Of a stretch of 30,289 bases of DNA, positions 14,613 through 23,556 are shown piece after piece. The first letter of the stretch is position 1, and each line of letters opens with the position of its first letter. The stretch comes from Flavobacteriales bacterium UBA5692 (lineage in GTDB: Bacteria; Bacteroidota; Bacteroidia; Flavobacteriales_D; Sanyastnellaceae), in contig DIHQ01000056.1 of NCBI GenBank assembly GCA_002420235.1, positions 1 to 30,289 of the forward strand, in the 5' to 3' direction. A model generated the notes under the pieces. That model did not search any database and was not told where the DNA came from. It saw nothing but the letters and a program-made list of their open reading frames with translations. The translations under genes were made by a program, and so were the position numbers.

Positions 14613-17083
14613 TAGTCGATTTGGTAGGTATACATCAAAGAGGTAAGGCGCGGGGCTTCCATTGCTAAAGGCCGTATAGAATATTCGGCATTGGTGACGT
14701 TACTGATGACTAATGAGAGTTTGTGGCCATTGGTCCATTCCCTTCCAATGCGTGCGTCAAAGACCCACGGTAAGTCGGGGTTATCTTCAAGCCATCCCCT
14801 CACTCCCCAATTGATGCCTGAAAGGTTGGAGTCTTCTTCAAATTGAATGAAAGCTGCATCAAAATTTTTCAGGGCGGTCTGATATCGTGCGCTAAGACCA
14901 CCGAAAAACTTCTGGCCCGAAATCTGAACATCGAATCTAAAGACATGGGGTGAGCGATACTTCAGCAAATTCCCATCGGTATTGTAGCTCGTATTGTTGT
15001 AGGTGGTGGGCGCACCCTCAGGATCTGGGTTGTAGTTTTTATCTGGTGTAGTGCTAACGGGATTCGTGTAGGTGTAGCCAGTGATGAAGTCGGCTTGAAA
15101 CTTTCGGGTTGTCCAACGCCCAGTTATTGAGGTTTCAATCCCTGTAACACGGCTTTCACCAGTGTTCGCGCTCATGAATCCCAATCCATAAGCGTTATCC
15201 AAGTTCGGTAATTCTCCCTCATCTGGCCCCCACTGCCCAAATGTGAACTCAATGTAATCTTCGTAATCTTGACGGAAGAAGGCGAGGTCAAAAAAGCCGC
15301 CAATGTCCCCGAGTCGGGTGTTCTTGAAGCCGAATCCTTGCTTAAGGGCAATCTCCGTCGACCACGAAAATTCTGGCCGCAGCTCCTCATTCGGATAAAT
15401 CTGCAAAGCACCGAGCCCGGTGCGAATGTAGCGCTCTGCAATGGTGGGAAACCGAAACCCTTGGCCGAAGCTGCTGCGGATGAAGGTGGCTTCAGCAACT
15501 TGGTAATTGGCACCTAGGCGAAAGACCGGCTTTCCCGCTCCCATGTTATTGACGGAGAAGTGCTCGTAACGCGCGCCACCCGCTAATTTGAATCGTTCAC
15601 CTAACGCCTGATCCACCTGTATATAAGCCGCGCGGTTGGCTGCGGAATTGTTGCCATCAGAGGAGCCTCCGGAATACAAGTCTGCCCTGCTCAGGGCAAT
15701 CATATTGACCAGTCCTGTTGTCAGGTTCAGGCCCTCGATACCCCATTGCTCTCCCGTGGCGTGAACTTGGTATTCAGAGTAAATGACGTGGGAACCATTT
15801 GACTGATCATTGTCATTATCGTTGTTGAGGTATTGCCACCGATTACGGATACTGTGCCGGATTCCTTTGGGACTCAGATATTGAATGTATGGATCCACCG
15901 TTCCAATGAGCTGGTTGGTTCGCGTTGCTGCGCCTTGGAAGGGATTATAAATCGCATCAGGAGCCTGCTCCCAGATTAGTGTTTGGAGCGACTCCCCAAG
16001 TTGCCAATTGGCATTTAGGCCGTAAACCAAACCTTCTACATTTGTTTCCCGTTTGCGCAGGTTGGCGTTGATTCGAGCGCGGTGCTCTGCACCGAAGCGA
16101 TCGACGGTCCTGTCTAGTAAGTCAACACCTATCAGCGAGGGCGAGAAATGATAATCTTGTGCGCTCATTTCTGCGTTCTCTTCCGGGGCAAGAAAGCCAT
16201 CGTCTCGGAGGACGTTCCCGCCAATCACAATGTCCCATTTGCCCAGTTGTTGGCTGTGCAAAAAGCGTAAATTAGATTGTTGCGGTCTAACGGTCCATGT
16301 TTTAGCTTGTTTTGATCGGGGGTCAGAGTAAAAACCGACTTGTCGGGTAATTCGAGTCAAGGGCCTTGCATCGGGAAAGCGGGTGCGGACATTGATGACA
16401 CCGCTCAGAGCAGCACTGCCATACAAAACACTAGACGCGCCTTTTATGATTTCGATTTGTTCAAGATTTTCGAGCGGTAGGAAGCCCCAAGTTGGGCGTC
16501 CAGCATCTCCACTTAATACAGGGAGGTCATCAATCAATATCATGACCCGTGATCCTGCGCCGTAGCTGAACCCACTTCCGCTTCGGATTTGGGGCTCTCC
16601 GTTGACAAAGGTCACGCCGGGGTTCATTTCGAGGGCAGTTTCCAATGTTGTGGTTCCTCGACTTTCTACAATGCGCGGAGGGAGTACGTCAACTGACACA
16701 GTCACTTCAGCAGCAGATTGCTCGAAGCGACCAGCAGATACCACGACAAGATCGAGTGCTTCGGCGGTTGCTGCGAGCGACCAATCTATGAGGTAGGTGT
16801 CACCGGCCTTTAGATTGGAAAAATCTCGGGTTAAGGTTTCCATTCCGATGTAACTGCACGATAGCGTCACTGGCTGACCTACCCAGGTGCTCAAGTCGAG
16901 GGTGTATGTACCGTCGGGTAAGCTTACGTTTCCTAGTACGTCTCCTGTCGAATTTTTTGCTGTAATGAAAGCTCCGGGTAGGCCGAATCCTGCTTCATCG
17001 AGGACTTTTCCAGATATGGTTTGCGCGGAGCCACAAAGGGCGAAAACCAATGCAAAGAGCAGAAACAAATGGCGTAGCATCAT
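14612..17083 (-). CDS. TonB-dependent receptor with carboxypeptidase-like regulatory domain
   Basis: The product of 823 residues from the ATG at 17083 is an outer-membrane transporter. After a signal peptide (about 1-21, ending GSAQ) comes a CarboxypepD_reg-like domain (about 22-105, ISGKVLDEAGFGLPGAFI and DGTYTLDLSTW), a plug domain (about 125-245, with the TonB plug features LETALEMNPGV, MILIDDLPV and IEIIKGASSVLYGSAALSG), and a long beta-barrel ending in a terminal strand SLMYTYQID. The barrel contains GARYEHFSV and GFRFPTIAERYI, conserved in siderophore and vitamin B12-type receptors. The frame is open to an ATG at 17155 and another at 17101, but the predicted signal peptide begins at 17083 or 17080. 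It is first in the run with kdsB, oligopeptidase B and a hypothetical gene. No SusD partner is adjacent, so a glycan-uptake role is not indicated; the substrate is unknown. Confidence 0.92.
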   Translation of the reverse strand: MMLRHLFLLFALVFALCGSAQTISGKVLDEAGFGLPGAFITAKNSTGDVLGNVSLPDGTYTLDLSTWVGQPVTLSCSYIGMETLTRDFSNLKAGDTYLIDWSLAATAEALDLVVVSAGRFEQSAAEVTVSVDVLPPRIVESRGTTTLETALEMNPGVTFVNGEPQIRSGSGFSYGAGSRVMILIDDLPVLSGDAGRPTWGFLPLENLEQIEIIKGASSVLYGSAALSGVINVRTRFPDARPLTRITRQVGFYSDPRSKQAKTWTVRPQQSNLRFLHSQQLGKWDIVIGGNVLRDDGFLAPEENAEMSAQDYHFSPSLIGVDLLDRTVDRFGAEHRARINANLRKRETNVEGLVYGLNANWQLGESLQTLIWEQAPDAIYNPFQGAATRTNQLIGTVDPYIQYLSPKGIRHSIRNRWQYLNNDNDNDQSNGSHVIYSEYQVHATGEQWGIEGLNLTTGLVNMIALSRADLYSGGSSDGNNSAANRAAYIQVDQALGERFKLAGGARYEHFSVNNMGAGKPVFRLGANYQVAEATFIRSSFGQGFRFPTIAERYIRTGLGALQIYPNEELRPEFSWSTEIALKQGFGFKNTRLGDIGGFFDLAFFRQDYEDYIEFTFGQWGPDEGELPNLDNAYGLGFMSANTGESRVTGIETSITGRWTTRKFQADFITGYTYTNPVSTTPDKNYNPDPEGAPTTYNNTSYNTDGNLLKYRSPHVFRFDVQISGQKFFGGLSARYQTALKNFDAAFIQFEEDSNLSGINWGVRGWLEDNPDLPWVFDARIGREWTNGHKLSLVISNVTNAEYSIRPLAMEAPRLTSLMYTYQID

Positions 17084-17177
17084 ATCTGCAAGATGCAACA
17101 TTTGAACGAAACTGAGTTTTGGCCCCGCGGAAGACAATTGAACAGCCAATAGCATACGTTTCGAAAGAACTTGCGGC

Positions 17178-18245
17178 GTGGATCGACTGGAAGCGTGGTG
17201 GATATTGGCTGGAGTCCCCGGCTGGGGGGTTAAGAGGGTTCAGCATATGGTGCGTCAAGCGGGATCATTGGAACTTGCTGTGGAACTTGCCCTAGATCAC
17301 ATTCCAAATACTGATCATTGGCTATGTGAACGGCTCGAGGTTTTGCGCAGCGAAAAGATGCGTGGAAGCTGGGTGATTGCATGGGATTCGGCGGATTATC
17401 CGCAGATGTGGAGGGAGCTTCCAGACCCTCCACTGGTCGTTTTTGGGCGTGGGGAGGCATGTAAAATGGCAAATTCGGATTGCCATGTAGCTGTTGTCGG
17501 AACCCGCAACTGCACAGCGGAGGCTCGACACGTAGCCTTCAAATTGGGCAAGGCCTTAGCTCAAAGGAGGGCAATAGTTGTTAGTGGTTTGGCCCGCGGC
17601 ATTGACGCCGCGGCGCTACGTGGCGCTTGTTACGTCGGTTGCAGAACCCTTGGAATCCTAGGGACTGGTGTGGGAAGCGTTCAGCCTCAATCGAGTATTC
17701 CCATATCCAAGCGGATGATGGAGTTGGGGGGCGCCATAATTTCGGAACGACCATCTGGCATGCCTGTCCACGGATGGCATTTTGCTGCCCGTAACCGGCT
17801 CGTGGTTAGCCTCTCTGATGCGGTAGTTGTGGTGCAAAGCCCCTCAAAGGGCGGGGCTTTGATTTCTGCACAATTTGCATTGGACTTTGGGGTAACATGC
17901 TGGGTTTACCGACCTGAAAGCGGGTTGAATACTTTACGCTGGGCTGGTAATCGGCGATTGCTGAATGAGTTTCCAACTATGGGTTGGCAGTCGACGGAAA
18001 AATTGGCGGATTGCATCACAGGAGACAAGAGGATAACGAATTCCTTCGTGGCGGAGCAAGGGCTCCCACTGGCCTTTCGTTCCACATGGAGGCACATCAT
18101 GGAAACTCGAGGGGCACAACTGGACACCTTGGCGATGTTATCAGGTATAGATTCCGCTAGTATGCGTAAACAGCTGCACACGATGGAGTTGGGTGGATGG
18201 GTACGCAGGATGCCTGGAGGCTGGTTTGTTCCTTTGAAAATCTAA
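17178..18245 (+). CDS. dprA: DNA-processing protein DprA
   Basis: The 355-residue product is a DprA/Smf protein, which loads RecA on incoming single-stranded DNA during natural transformation. Seen: an N-terminal helix-hairpin-helix-like region (about 5-40, AGVPGWGVKRVQHM), the Rossmann core with AVVGTR (105-110), SGLARGID (136-143), FAARNRLV (202-209) and SKGGALIS (223-230), and a C-terminal winged-helix module (about 290-355). Length is normal for the family. Two motif variants stand out: GTR for the usual GSR, and FAARNR for FPxRNR; the intervening LGTGVGSVQP differs from the usual LGxGIDxxYP. Start is a GTG at 17178, with no in-frame ATG that would preserve the N-terminal region. It is divergent from the TonB receptor gene and overlaps the antiporter gene by 4 bases tail to tail. 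Confidence 0.93.
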   Translation: MDRLEAWWILAGVPGWGVKRVQHMVRQAGSLELAVELALDHIPNTDHWLCERLEVLRSEKMRGSWVIAWDSADYPQMWRELPDPPLVVFGRGEACKMANSDCHVAVVGTRNCTAEARHVAFKLGKALAQRRAIVVSGLARGIDAAALRGACYVGCRTLGILGTGVGSVQPQSSIPISKRMMELGGAIISERPSGMPVHGWHFAARNRLVVSLSDAVVVVQSPSKGGALISAQFALDFGVTCWVYRPESGLNTLRWAGNRRLLNEFPTMGWQSTEKLADCITGDKRITNSFVAEQGLPLAFRSTWRHIMETRGAQLDTLAMLSGIDSASMRKQLHTMELGGWVRRMPGGWFVPLKI

Positions 18246-19585
18246 GATTCGCCGGGCTGCTCGGCTTCAGTTTCAGCAGGCACATTGGGGCTGTCTTCTG
18301 AGTCAACATCGCCCTGAACCATGTCGGGCACTAATGTAACACCTCTTAATGTGATGCCATTTTGGACTAGCGCAATGGTCATGATGATACTTGTTATAAG
18401 GATGATAACAAGCAGGATTCCTTGGTCGAATTGTGGCTGTGCAAACTGGGAATAAGCCCCTTGAATTTGGAAGAATAAGAGAATCGTAATGAGTCCTCGT
18501 GGAGCGATGTAGAGTAACGGGAATATACGCTTACGTTGGAAAAGCATCAGGCTGATAAATCGAACACCGAATAGGACGGAGCAAATAATCAACCCTTCTG
18601 TAATGACATGTAAGTCGGTCAAAGAAATGAGCGAGACAGTCATGCCAAAAAGGACGAAGAAAAACGTGCGAATGACGAAGGCCGTTTCCAATGTGAGTAG
18701 GTGGTAATCTCGATGCAACTCGTGCATGCGTTGATCATCGAGCAGTTTTGCGGGTGACGGGAGCCATTGGAGCCGCTTCATGTTGGTGGTCCAATTGGGG
18801 AAGAAGATGCGGTGGTTGTTGAGCATCAATCCAAAAATGAGGATGAGTACCAGCGGACTGAGGTGGAGCAGTTTTTGAACAGAATAAATCAGCAATAGTA
18901 CCGCGACACTCAAAAATAGCTTCACGGAGCTAGTGATTTTTTGCAAAACGTAAACGAGAACGTAGCTCACAATTACCGCTAAAACAAAAGTTATGATGAG
19001 GTTGGTTCCGATGCTCGCGATGACGGAGTTGGTGCTTTCGGCGTTGAAGTTTCCCAGCAGGATGTAGAACGCCATTATACCAAAAATATCAGAGAACGTG
19101 CTTTCGTAGACCATGAATTCCCGGTCGTTGGAATCCAAGCCTGAAACGCTGGGGATTATGATGGCGCTGCTCATTATGGACAGCGGGATGGCGTAGACCC
19201 AACCTTCAAATGTTGGTATGCCCATGGATAGGTTCAAAAATGTAGCAATCGCAGCAGAGCTCCCAAGCAAGGCTAACAACGCCATGGTAGCGCTTTTGAC
19301 AATTAAGGGCATTTTTTCACGTGTCAAGTCCAGTTCCAGCGCGGCCTCCAGCACGATGAAAATCAAGCCAATGGTGCCGAGCAATTCCAAGACCAGCGAC
19401 TCGAATGGTATTGATGTTAGGCCTATTGCATTCAGGCCTTCGCGTAACGCAATACCCATGCCGATTAAGACCAAGACGCTTGGAATATTCGTGCGCTTCG
19501 CAAGCAGATTGGCGAAGTAGCTCAGAATGATCACCAGCGAACCTCCAATCACGAGGCCATAAGCGTTGATGTCAGCGACGGTCAT
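18242..19585 (-). CDS. cation:proton antiporter, CPA1-like
   Basis: The 447-residue product is an inner-membrane monovalent cation/H+ antiporter with about 12 hydrophobic segments between residues 10 and 415. The membrane core contains LIFIVLEAALELDLTRE (74-90), which fits TM3-TM4 of the family, and ESTFSDIFGIMAFYILL (161-177), equivalent to the CPA1 ESxxND motif carrying the ion-binding aspartate (D166 here). The residue before D166 is serine (S165) where electroneutral CPA1 proteins have Asn and electrogenic NhaA types have Asp. The cytosolic tail from about 420 is strongly acidic (DVDSEDSPNVPAETEAEQPG). It lies 19 bases downstream of rseP on the same strand and probably shares its transcript. 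Ion selectivity (Na+ or K+) cannot be told. Its end overlaps the dprA stop by 4 bases. Confidence 0.87.
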   Translation of the reverse strand: MTVADINAYGLVIGGSLVIILSYFANLLAKRTNIPSVLVLIGMGIALREGLNAIGLTSIPFESLVLELLGTIGLIFIVLEAALELDLTREKMPLIVKSATMALLALLGSSAAIATFLNLSMGIPTFEGWVYAIPLSIMSSAIIIPSVSGLDSNDREFMVYESTFSDIFGIMAFYILLGNFNAESTNSVIASIGTNLIITFVLAVIVSYVLVYVLQKITSSVKLFLSVAVLLLIYSVQKLLHLSPLVLILIFGLMLNNHRIFFPNWTTNMKRLQWLPSPAKLLDDQRMHELHRDYHLLTLETAFVIRTFFFVLFGMTVSLISLTDLHVITEGLIICSVLFGVRFISLMLFQRKRIFPLLYIAPRGLITILLFFQIQGAYSQFAQPQFDQGILLVIILITSIIMTIALVQNGITLRGVTLVPDMVQGDVDSEDSPNVPAETEAEQPGES

Positions 19586-19604
19586 GCAGGTAAGTTAAGC
19601 AGAC

Positions 19605-20942
19605 TCAGCCGAATTGGCCTGTGATAACCCGCCAAATGTCGTTGCCCAAGGCCAAGGCCATCAAAGCCAAAAGCAAAACAATCCCAACCGTTTGGGCCCA
19701 TTCCAAGAATTTGTCGGGTGCTGGCCGTCCAACGACCATTTCGTACAACAAAAAAACTACATGACCGCCATCTAGCGCTGGGATTGGCAATAGGTTCATA
19801 AATGCCAATATCAGAGAGAAAAATGCGGTGTTACGCCAGAATATTTCCCAATTCCACCCTGCATCAAAGATGCTTCCGAAGGTTACAAGACTTCCCACTT
19901 GGCTCGCGCCGGAACGGCTGAATAAGAAGCGCATTGAAAGCACGTATTCTTCTAAGGTGGTCCAAGCCAGCGTGAATCCACTGACCAGAGCCTCACTGGG
20001 ACCATAGGTTAGTTCTTCCAGTTGAAATTCAGGCATGGTCATAGGGTCTTTCTGCAGGAAGCCTAAAGTGCCATTGCTATCTGTTTCACAGGATAATTTA
20101 AGCTGTTCATAAGCCCCTCGAATGACACCCACTTCGATTTCGGAAGCCGGATGTGCACGCAGGTATTGCAGCACGTCCCCATGAAAACCAACAGTCACCC
20201 CGTCCAGTGTAACAATACGGTCTCCAGGTAACAAGCCTCCAGCTTCTGCCCCTGAACCGGGGCTGACCGTTTCGACCATTGATGGAACGCGCAGGCCAAA
20301 GGGCCTCCGAATGGCGCTGTCGACTAGAAATTGTCCAAGGTCTTCTTCAAAGAGGAGTTGTAAACGTTCGCCGTTTCGCATCAGCTCTACCTCGCTGACT
20401 GGATCAAAAAACAAGGAACGTCGAATTTCAGTGAAAGAAGCAGGAGTATGACCATTGATTGTGATTACTTGGTCACCGTCCTCAAAACCGAGAGGCTTCA
20501 AGCGTTCGTCCACCTCCAATCCATAAGGGATGCGTTCTGCCGGCAGAACCGTTTCGCCCCAAACCAGTAAAACCATGCTGTAGATAGTGAAACCGAGGAT
20601 GAGGTTGACAATGATTCCACCGAGCATGATGATGAGGCGTTGCCACGCTGGTTTTGATCGAAATTCCCACGGTTGTGCGGGCTGCTGCATCTGCTCTGTA
20701 TCCATGGATTCATCAATCATTCCAGAGATTTTTACGTACCCGCCGAGCGGTAACCAACCTATGCCCCATTCGGTCTCCCCGATCTTCTTTTTGAACAGGG
20801 AGAACCCGGGGTTCATGAAGAGATAAAACTTCTCCACTCGAGTTTTAAATGTACGTGCCGCCCAGTAGTGACCAAATTCGTGGAGTACCACTAAAATGGA
20901 GAGGCTTAGCAATAGTTGAGCGGCTTTGATGAGTGCAACCAT
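19605..20942 (-). CDS. rseP: site-2 protease, RIP metalloprotease RseP
   Basis: The 445-residue membrane protein is an M50B intramembrane zinc metalloprotease that cleaves membrane-embedded anti-sigma factors and leftover signal peptides. Seen: the zinc-binding HEFGH in the first membrane helix (H21, E22, H25), a further zinc ligand region NLLPIPALDGG (383-393, D391) near the C terminus, two periplasmic PDZ-like domains in the middle (about 145-205 with GFEDGDQVITINGHTP, and about 215-290 with GGLLPGDRIVTLDG), and hydrophobic helices at about 5-22, 107-130, 358-395 and 418-437. Family length and domain order are normal. The ATG at 20942 has a perfect -7-type octamer 18 bases further upstream (20961-20968). 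The antiporter gene follows by 19 bases; the divergent neighbour is PBP1A, another envelope gene. Confidence 0.96.
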   Translation of the reverse strand: MVALIKAAQLLLSLSILVVLHEFGHYWAARTFKTRVEKFYLFMNPGFSLFKKKIGETEWGIGWLPLGGYVKISGMIDESMDTEQMQQPAQPWEFRSKPAWQRLIIMLGGIIVNLILGFTIYSMVLLVWGETVLPAERIPYGLEVDERLKPLGFEDGDQVITINGHTPASFTEIRRSLFFDPVSEVELMRNGERLQLLFEEDLGQFLVDSAIRRPFGLRVPSMVETVSPGSGAEAGGLLPGDRIVTLDGVTVGFHGDVLQYLRAHPASEIEVGVIRGAYEQLKLSCETDSNGTLGFLQKDPMTMPEFQLEELTYGPSEALVSGFTLAWTTLEEYVLSMRFLFSRSGASQVGSLVTFGSIFDAGWNWEIFWRNTAFFSLILAFMNLLPIPALDGGHVVFLLYEMVVGRPAPDKFLEWAQTVGIVLLLALMALALGNDIWRVITGQFG

Positions 20943-20960
20943 ATTAATTTAATAGAGGGA

Positions 20961-20968
20961 CAAATTTA
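20961..20968 (-). promoter_or_regulatory. candidate -7 promoter box of rseP
   Basis: The minus strand reads TAAATTTG here, an exact match to the Bacteroidota -7 consensus TAnnTTTG, about 19 bases upstream of the rseP ATG. I find no TTG at 17-23 bases further upstream, so the -33 element is unproven. The 129-base region also must hold the promoter of the divergent penicillin-binding protein gene. Confidence 0.4.
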
Positions 20969-21034
20969 GGATGCATTTACACGGCCGCCTTGAGAGAAAA
21001 CTGCGAATAAACCTCAATCTGAAAATTTCAACTC

Positions 21035-21063
21035 TTTCACTCGCGTTTCGTGCCTTATTCTTG
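21035..21063 (+). promoter_or_regulatory. candidate Bacteroidota-type promoter of PBP1A
   Basis: TTTC at 21035-21038 is followed after 17 bases by TATTCTTG at 21056-21063, which matches TAnnTTTG at 7 of 8 positions. The PBP1A ATG lies 8 bases after the octamer, implying a very short leader. Both elements are by-eye matches. Confidence 0.35.
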
Positions 21064-21071
21064 TAAAACGA

Positions 21072-23543
21072 ATGGCCAAGAAAAGTGCAAAATCTCATAC
21101 GAAAAAGGCTAAGCAGTCATTCACTCGGCAAAAGGCGTGGTTATGGCTCATCGGCCTTGGCCCCCTCCTTGGACTAGCGGGATTAACGGTCTTGGCCTCG
21201 TTAGGCACATTGCCGGATACAGATACATTGGCTAACCCCAAAACAGACTTGGCAACGCGAGTTTATACCACCGATGGGAAGCTCATCGGGCGTTACTACT
21301 CCGAAAACAGAGCCGATGCGCGTTATGGCGAGTTGCCCTCCAATCTCGTGGATGCGCTTATCAGCACAGAGGATGCGAGGTTTGCTAGTCACAGCGGTAT
21401 CGACTTCATTGGATTGGCTCGGGCAATTGCGTACATGGGTAAGCGTGGTGGTGGGTCAACGTTGACCCAGCAATTGGCCAAACAATTATTCACGGAACAG
21501 TACGACAGAACCACCGCCTTGAAGCGGGCACTACTTCAAAAACCCAAAGAGTGGATTATCGCTGCGCGTTTAGAACGACATTACACCAAGGACGAAATCG
21601 TGACACTTTACCTCAATCGCTACGATTTCTTGAATCAAGCTGTGGGGGTGAAGTCTGCAGCTAACATTTATTTTGATAAGGACGTCAGTAATTTGGATGT
21701 GCATGAGTCCGCAATGCTGGTGGGGATGCTAAAGAATAGCTCGCTTTACAATCCGTTGCGACGTCCTGAACTCGTGCTTAACCGACGAAATGTCGTTTTT
21801 GGCCAAATGGTTCGATACAACCGCATCAGCGAATCCGAAGCAGACTCATTGCGGGCATTACCTCTGGGGTTGAACTACCAAAAGGTCAGCCACGATGAAG
21901 GCCTTGCTCCTTACTTCCGGGAGGCGCTTAGGGCACAATTGAAGAGCCTATTCGGAGCAAAGGACGGCCAGGGTGACTGGCTCCTTTCAAAAGCGGACGG
22001 CGCGCCCTATGACCTTTACCGGGACGGCATTCAAGTGCATACAACCATCGATAGCCGATTGCAGGGTGCGGCTGAAATGGCTGTCCAACGACACATTGGC
22101 GAAGAGTTACAAGCAACTTTGAACCGCGACCTGCGTTCACGCAGCAAAGCCGAATGGCCATTTTATGAAGGTATTGAGCAAAGCGACCGGGACCGCATTG
22201 TGAACCAAGCGAAAAAGCAAAGCGAGCGTTACCGAGTATATGCAGGTAAGTTTTGTCCCGAGTGCGAACGCCCGGGATTTTACATTGAAAAGGAGGAGGC
22301 TACTGATGGTAACTCCGTGTGGCACTGTGACGAGGAGAAAGGCGGTTGCAGTCACACGTGGCAACGACTGTCAACTAAAGAAATCAACGCGAAGTTCAAG
22401 GAGCCAGTGGAGATGCGTGTGTTTACTCACCAAGGTCCGCGCGATACGCTATTGAGCCCAATGGACTCCATTTTGTACCACAAAAGCCTACTGCACGCTG
22501 GATTGATGTCCGTTGATCCAAAGACGGGCCATGTAAAGGCTTGGGTTGGAGGCATGGATTATCGCTATTTCAAATACGACAACGTATCTCAATCGAAGCG
22601 GCAGGTGGGATCTATTTTCAAGCCATTTGTTTACGCTACGGCTTTGCGCTACGGCATGGAACGGTGCACTGAGTTGCCAAATCAGCGAATCTGCGTTGAG
22701 ATGCCCGGAGATCAACCGGATTGGTGTCCCGATAATAGTGACTTGGAGTATGGGGAGGTTGTGACTCTGGAGTATGCACTGGCGAATTCTATGAACACGA
22801 TTTCTGCCAAGTTGATTAAGGAATTTGGTCCGGAGCGTGTCATTCAATTGGCCCGTGCGCTGGGTATTGAGTCCAAAATTCCGGCGGTGCCATCCATCGC
22901 CTTGGGATCATCGCAATTGACGTTGAAGGAAATTACGGCAGCCAGTGCGGCACTGGTTAATGGGGGCGTTTACATAAAACCTACCATAATCACCCGAATA
23001 GAAGACAAATATGGGAACGTCATTTGGACGCCTGAACCAGAGCTCCGTCAGGGTTTGGATGAGCGAACGGCCTACACCGTTTTGGACATGATGAAGGGCG
23101 TGGTCGACGGCGCTTACAACCCCAAGACCGGTGAACGGAAGGGAACGGGCATTCGTTTGCGCATGGATATCGAACGCCGGAAATACGATAACATTCAGGC
23201 CCCCATGGCCGGCAAGACGGGGACGACACAGGGACACTCTGACGGATGGTTCATGGGCATGACTCCGGATTTGGTTACTGGCGTATGGGTCGGCGCTCAA
23301 GATCCTGCCGTGCGATTCAGCACAATTGCCAATGGACAAGGAGCAAACACTGCATTGCCTATTTATGGGTTTTACATGAATGAAGCCTATGCCGACGAGA
23401 GCCTTGGTTTGAGCAAGGCCGATTTTGTGCGGCCGGAAGGGATGGGCTTGGATTCGTTGGATTGTCGCCAATTAATGGAGCTGAATCAAGCTACATTCGG
23501 GGGGAGCGGCGCGGGCTTTGACGACAGAGATTTGTTTCAATGA
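21072..23543 (+). CDS. bifunctional penicillin-binding protein 1A (class A PBP) with a Cys4 insert
   Basis: The 823-residue product polymerises and cross-links peptidoglycan. In order: a basic cytoplasmic tail (1-22), one membrane segment (about 25-46), a GT51 glycosyltransferase domain (about 65-250, catalytic E100 in STEDARF, then GGGSTLTQQLAKQLF), a linker, and a transpeptidase domain with SxxK at S514-K517 (GSIFKPF), SxN at S573-N575 (ANSMNT) and KTGT at 715-718. Between them lies a segment with four cysteines (C395, C398, C419, C426) resembling a zinc ribbon (CPEC at the first knuckle, CX6C at the second, followed by HTW). Because the domain is periplasmic, the cysteines could bind a metal or form disulfides; not known. 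Start is the ATG at 21072. The scoA gene begins 13 bases after the stop. Confidence 0.95.
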   Translation: MAKKSAKSHTKKAKQSFTRQKAWLWLIGLGPLLGLAGLTVLASLGTLPDTDTLANPKTDLATRVYTTDGKLIGRYYSENRADARYGELPSNLVDALISTEDARFASHSGIDFIGLARAIAYMGKRGGGSTLTQQLAKQLFTEQYDRTTALKRALLQKPKEWIIAARLERHYTKDEIVTLYLNRYDFLNQAVGVKSAANIYFDKDVSNLDVHESAMLVGMLKNSSLYNPLRRPELVLNRRNVVFGQMVRYNRISESEADSLRALPLGLNYQKVSHDEGLAPYFREALRAQLKSLFGAKDGQGDWLLSKADGAPYDLYRDGIQVHTTIDSRLQGAAEMAVQRHIGEELQATLNRDLRSRSKAEWPFYEGIEQSDRDRIVNQAKKQSERYRVYAGKFCPECERPGFYIEKEEATDGNSVWHCDEEKGGCSHTWQRLSTKEINAKFKEPVEMRVFTHQGPRDTLLSPMDSILYHKSLLHAGLMSVDPKTGHVKAWVGGMDYRYFKYDNVSQSKRQVGSIFKPFVYATALRYGMERCTELPNQRICVEMPGDQPDWCPDNSDLEYGEVVTLEYALANSMNTISAKLIKEFGPERVIQLARALGIESKIPAVPSIALGSSQLTLKEITAASAALVNGGVYIKPTIITRIEDKYGNVIWTPEPELRQGLDERTAYTVLDMMKGVVDGAYNPKTGERKGTGIRLRMDIERRKYDNIQAPMAGKTGTTQGHSDGWFMGMTPDLVTGVWVGAQDPAVRFSTIANGQGANTALPIYGFYMNEAYADESLGLSKADFVRPEGMGLDSLDCRQLMELNQATFGGSGAGFDDRDLFQ

Positions 23544-23556
23544 TAATCGACATAAC

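Noticed and set aside
17084..17155. Longer N terminus of the TonB receptor from the ATG at 17155.
   Set aside because: It would put 24 residues before a normal signal peptide, so the ATG at 17083 (or 17080) is preferred.
22908..23471. 187-codon antisense open frame in the PBP1A transpeptidase region.
   Set aside because: No family resemblance, and the sense frame carries all catalytic motifs.
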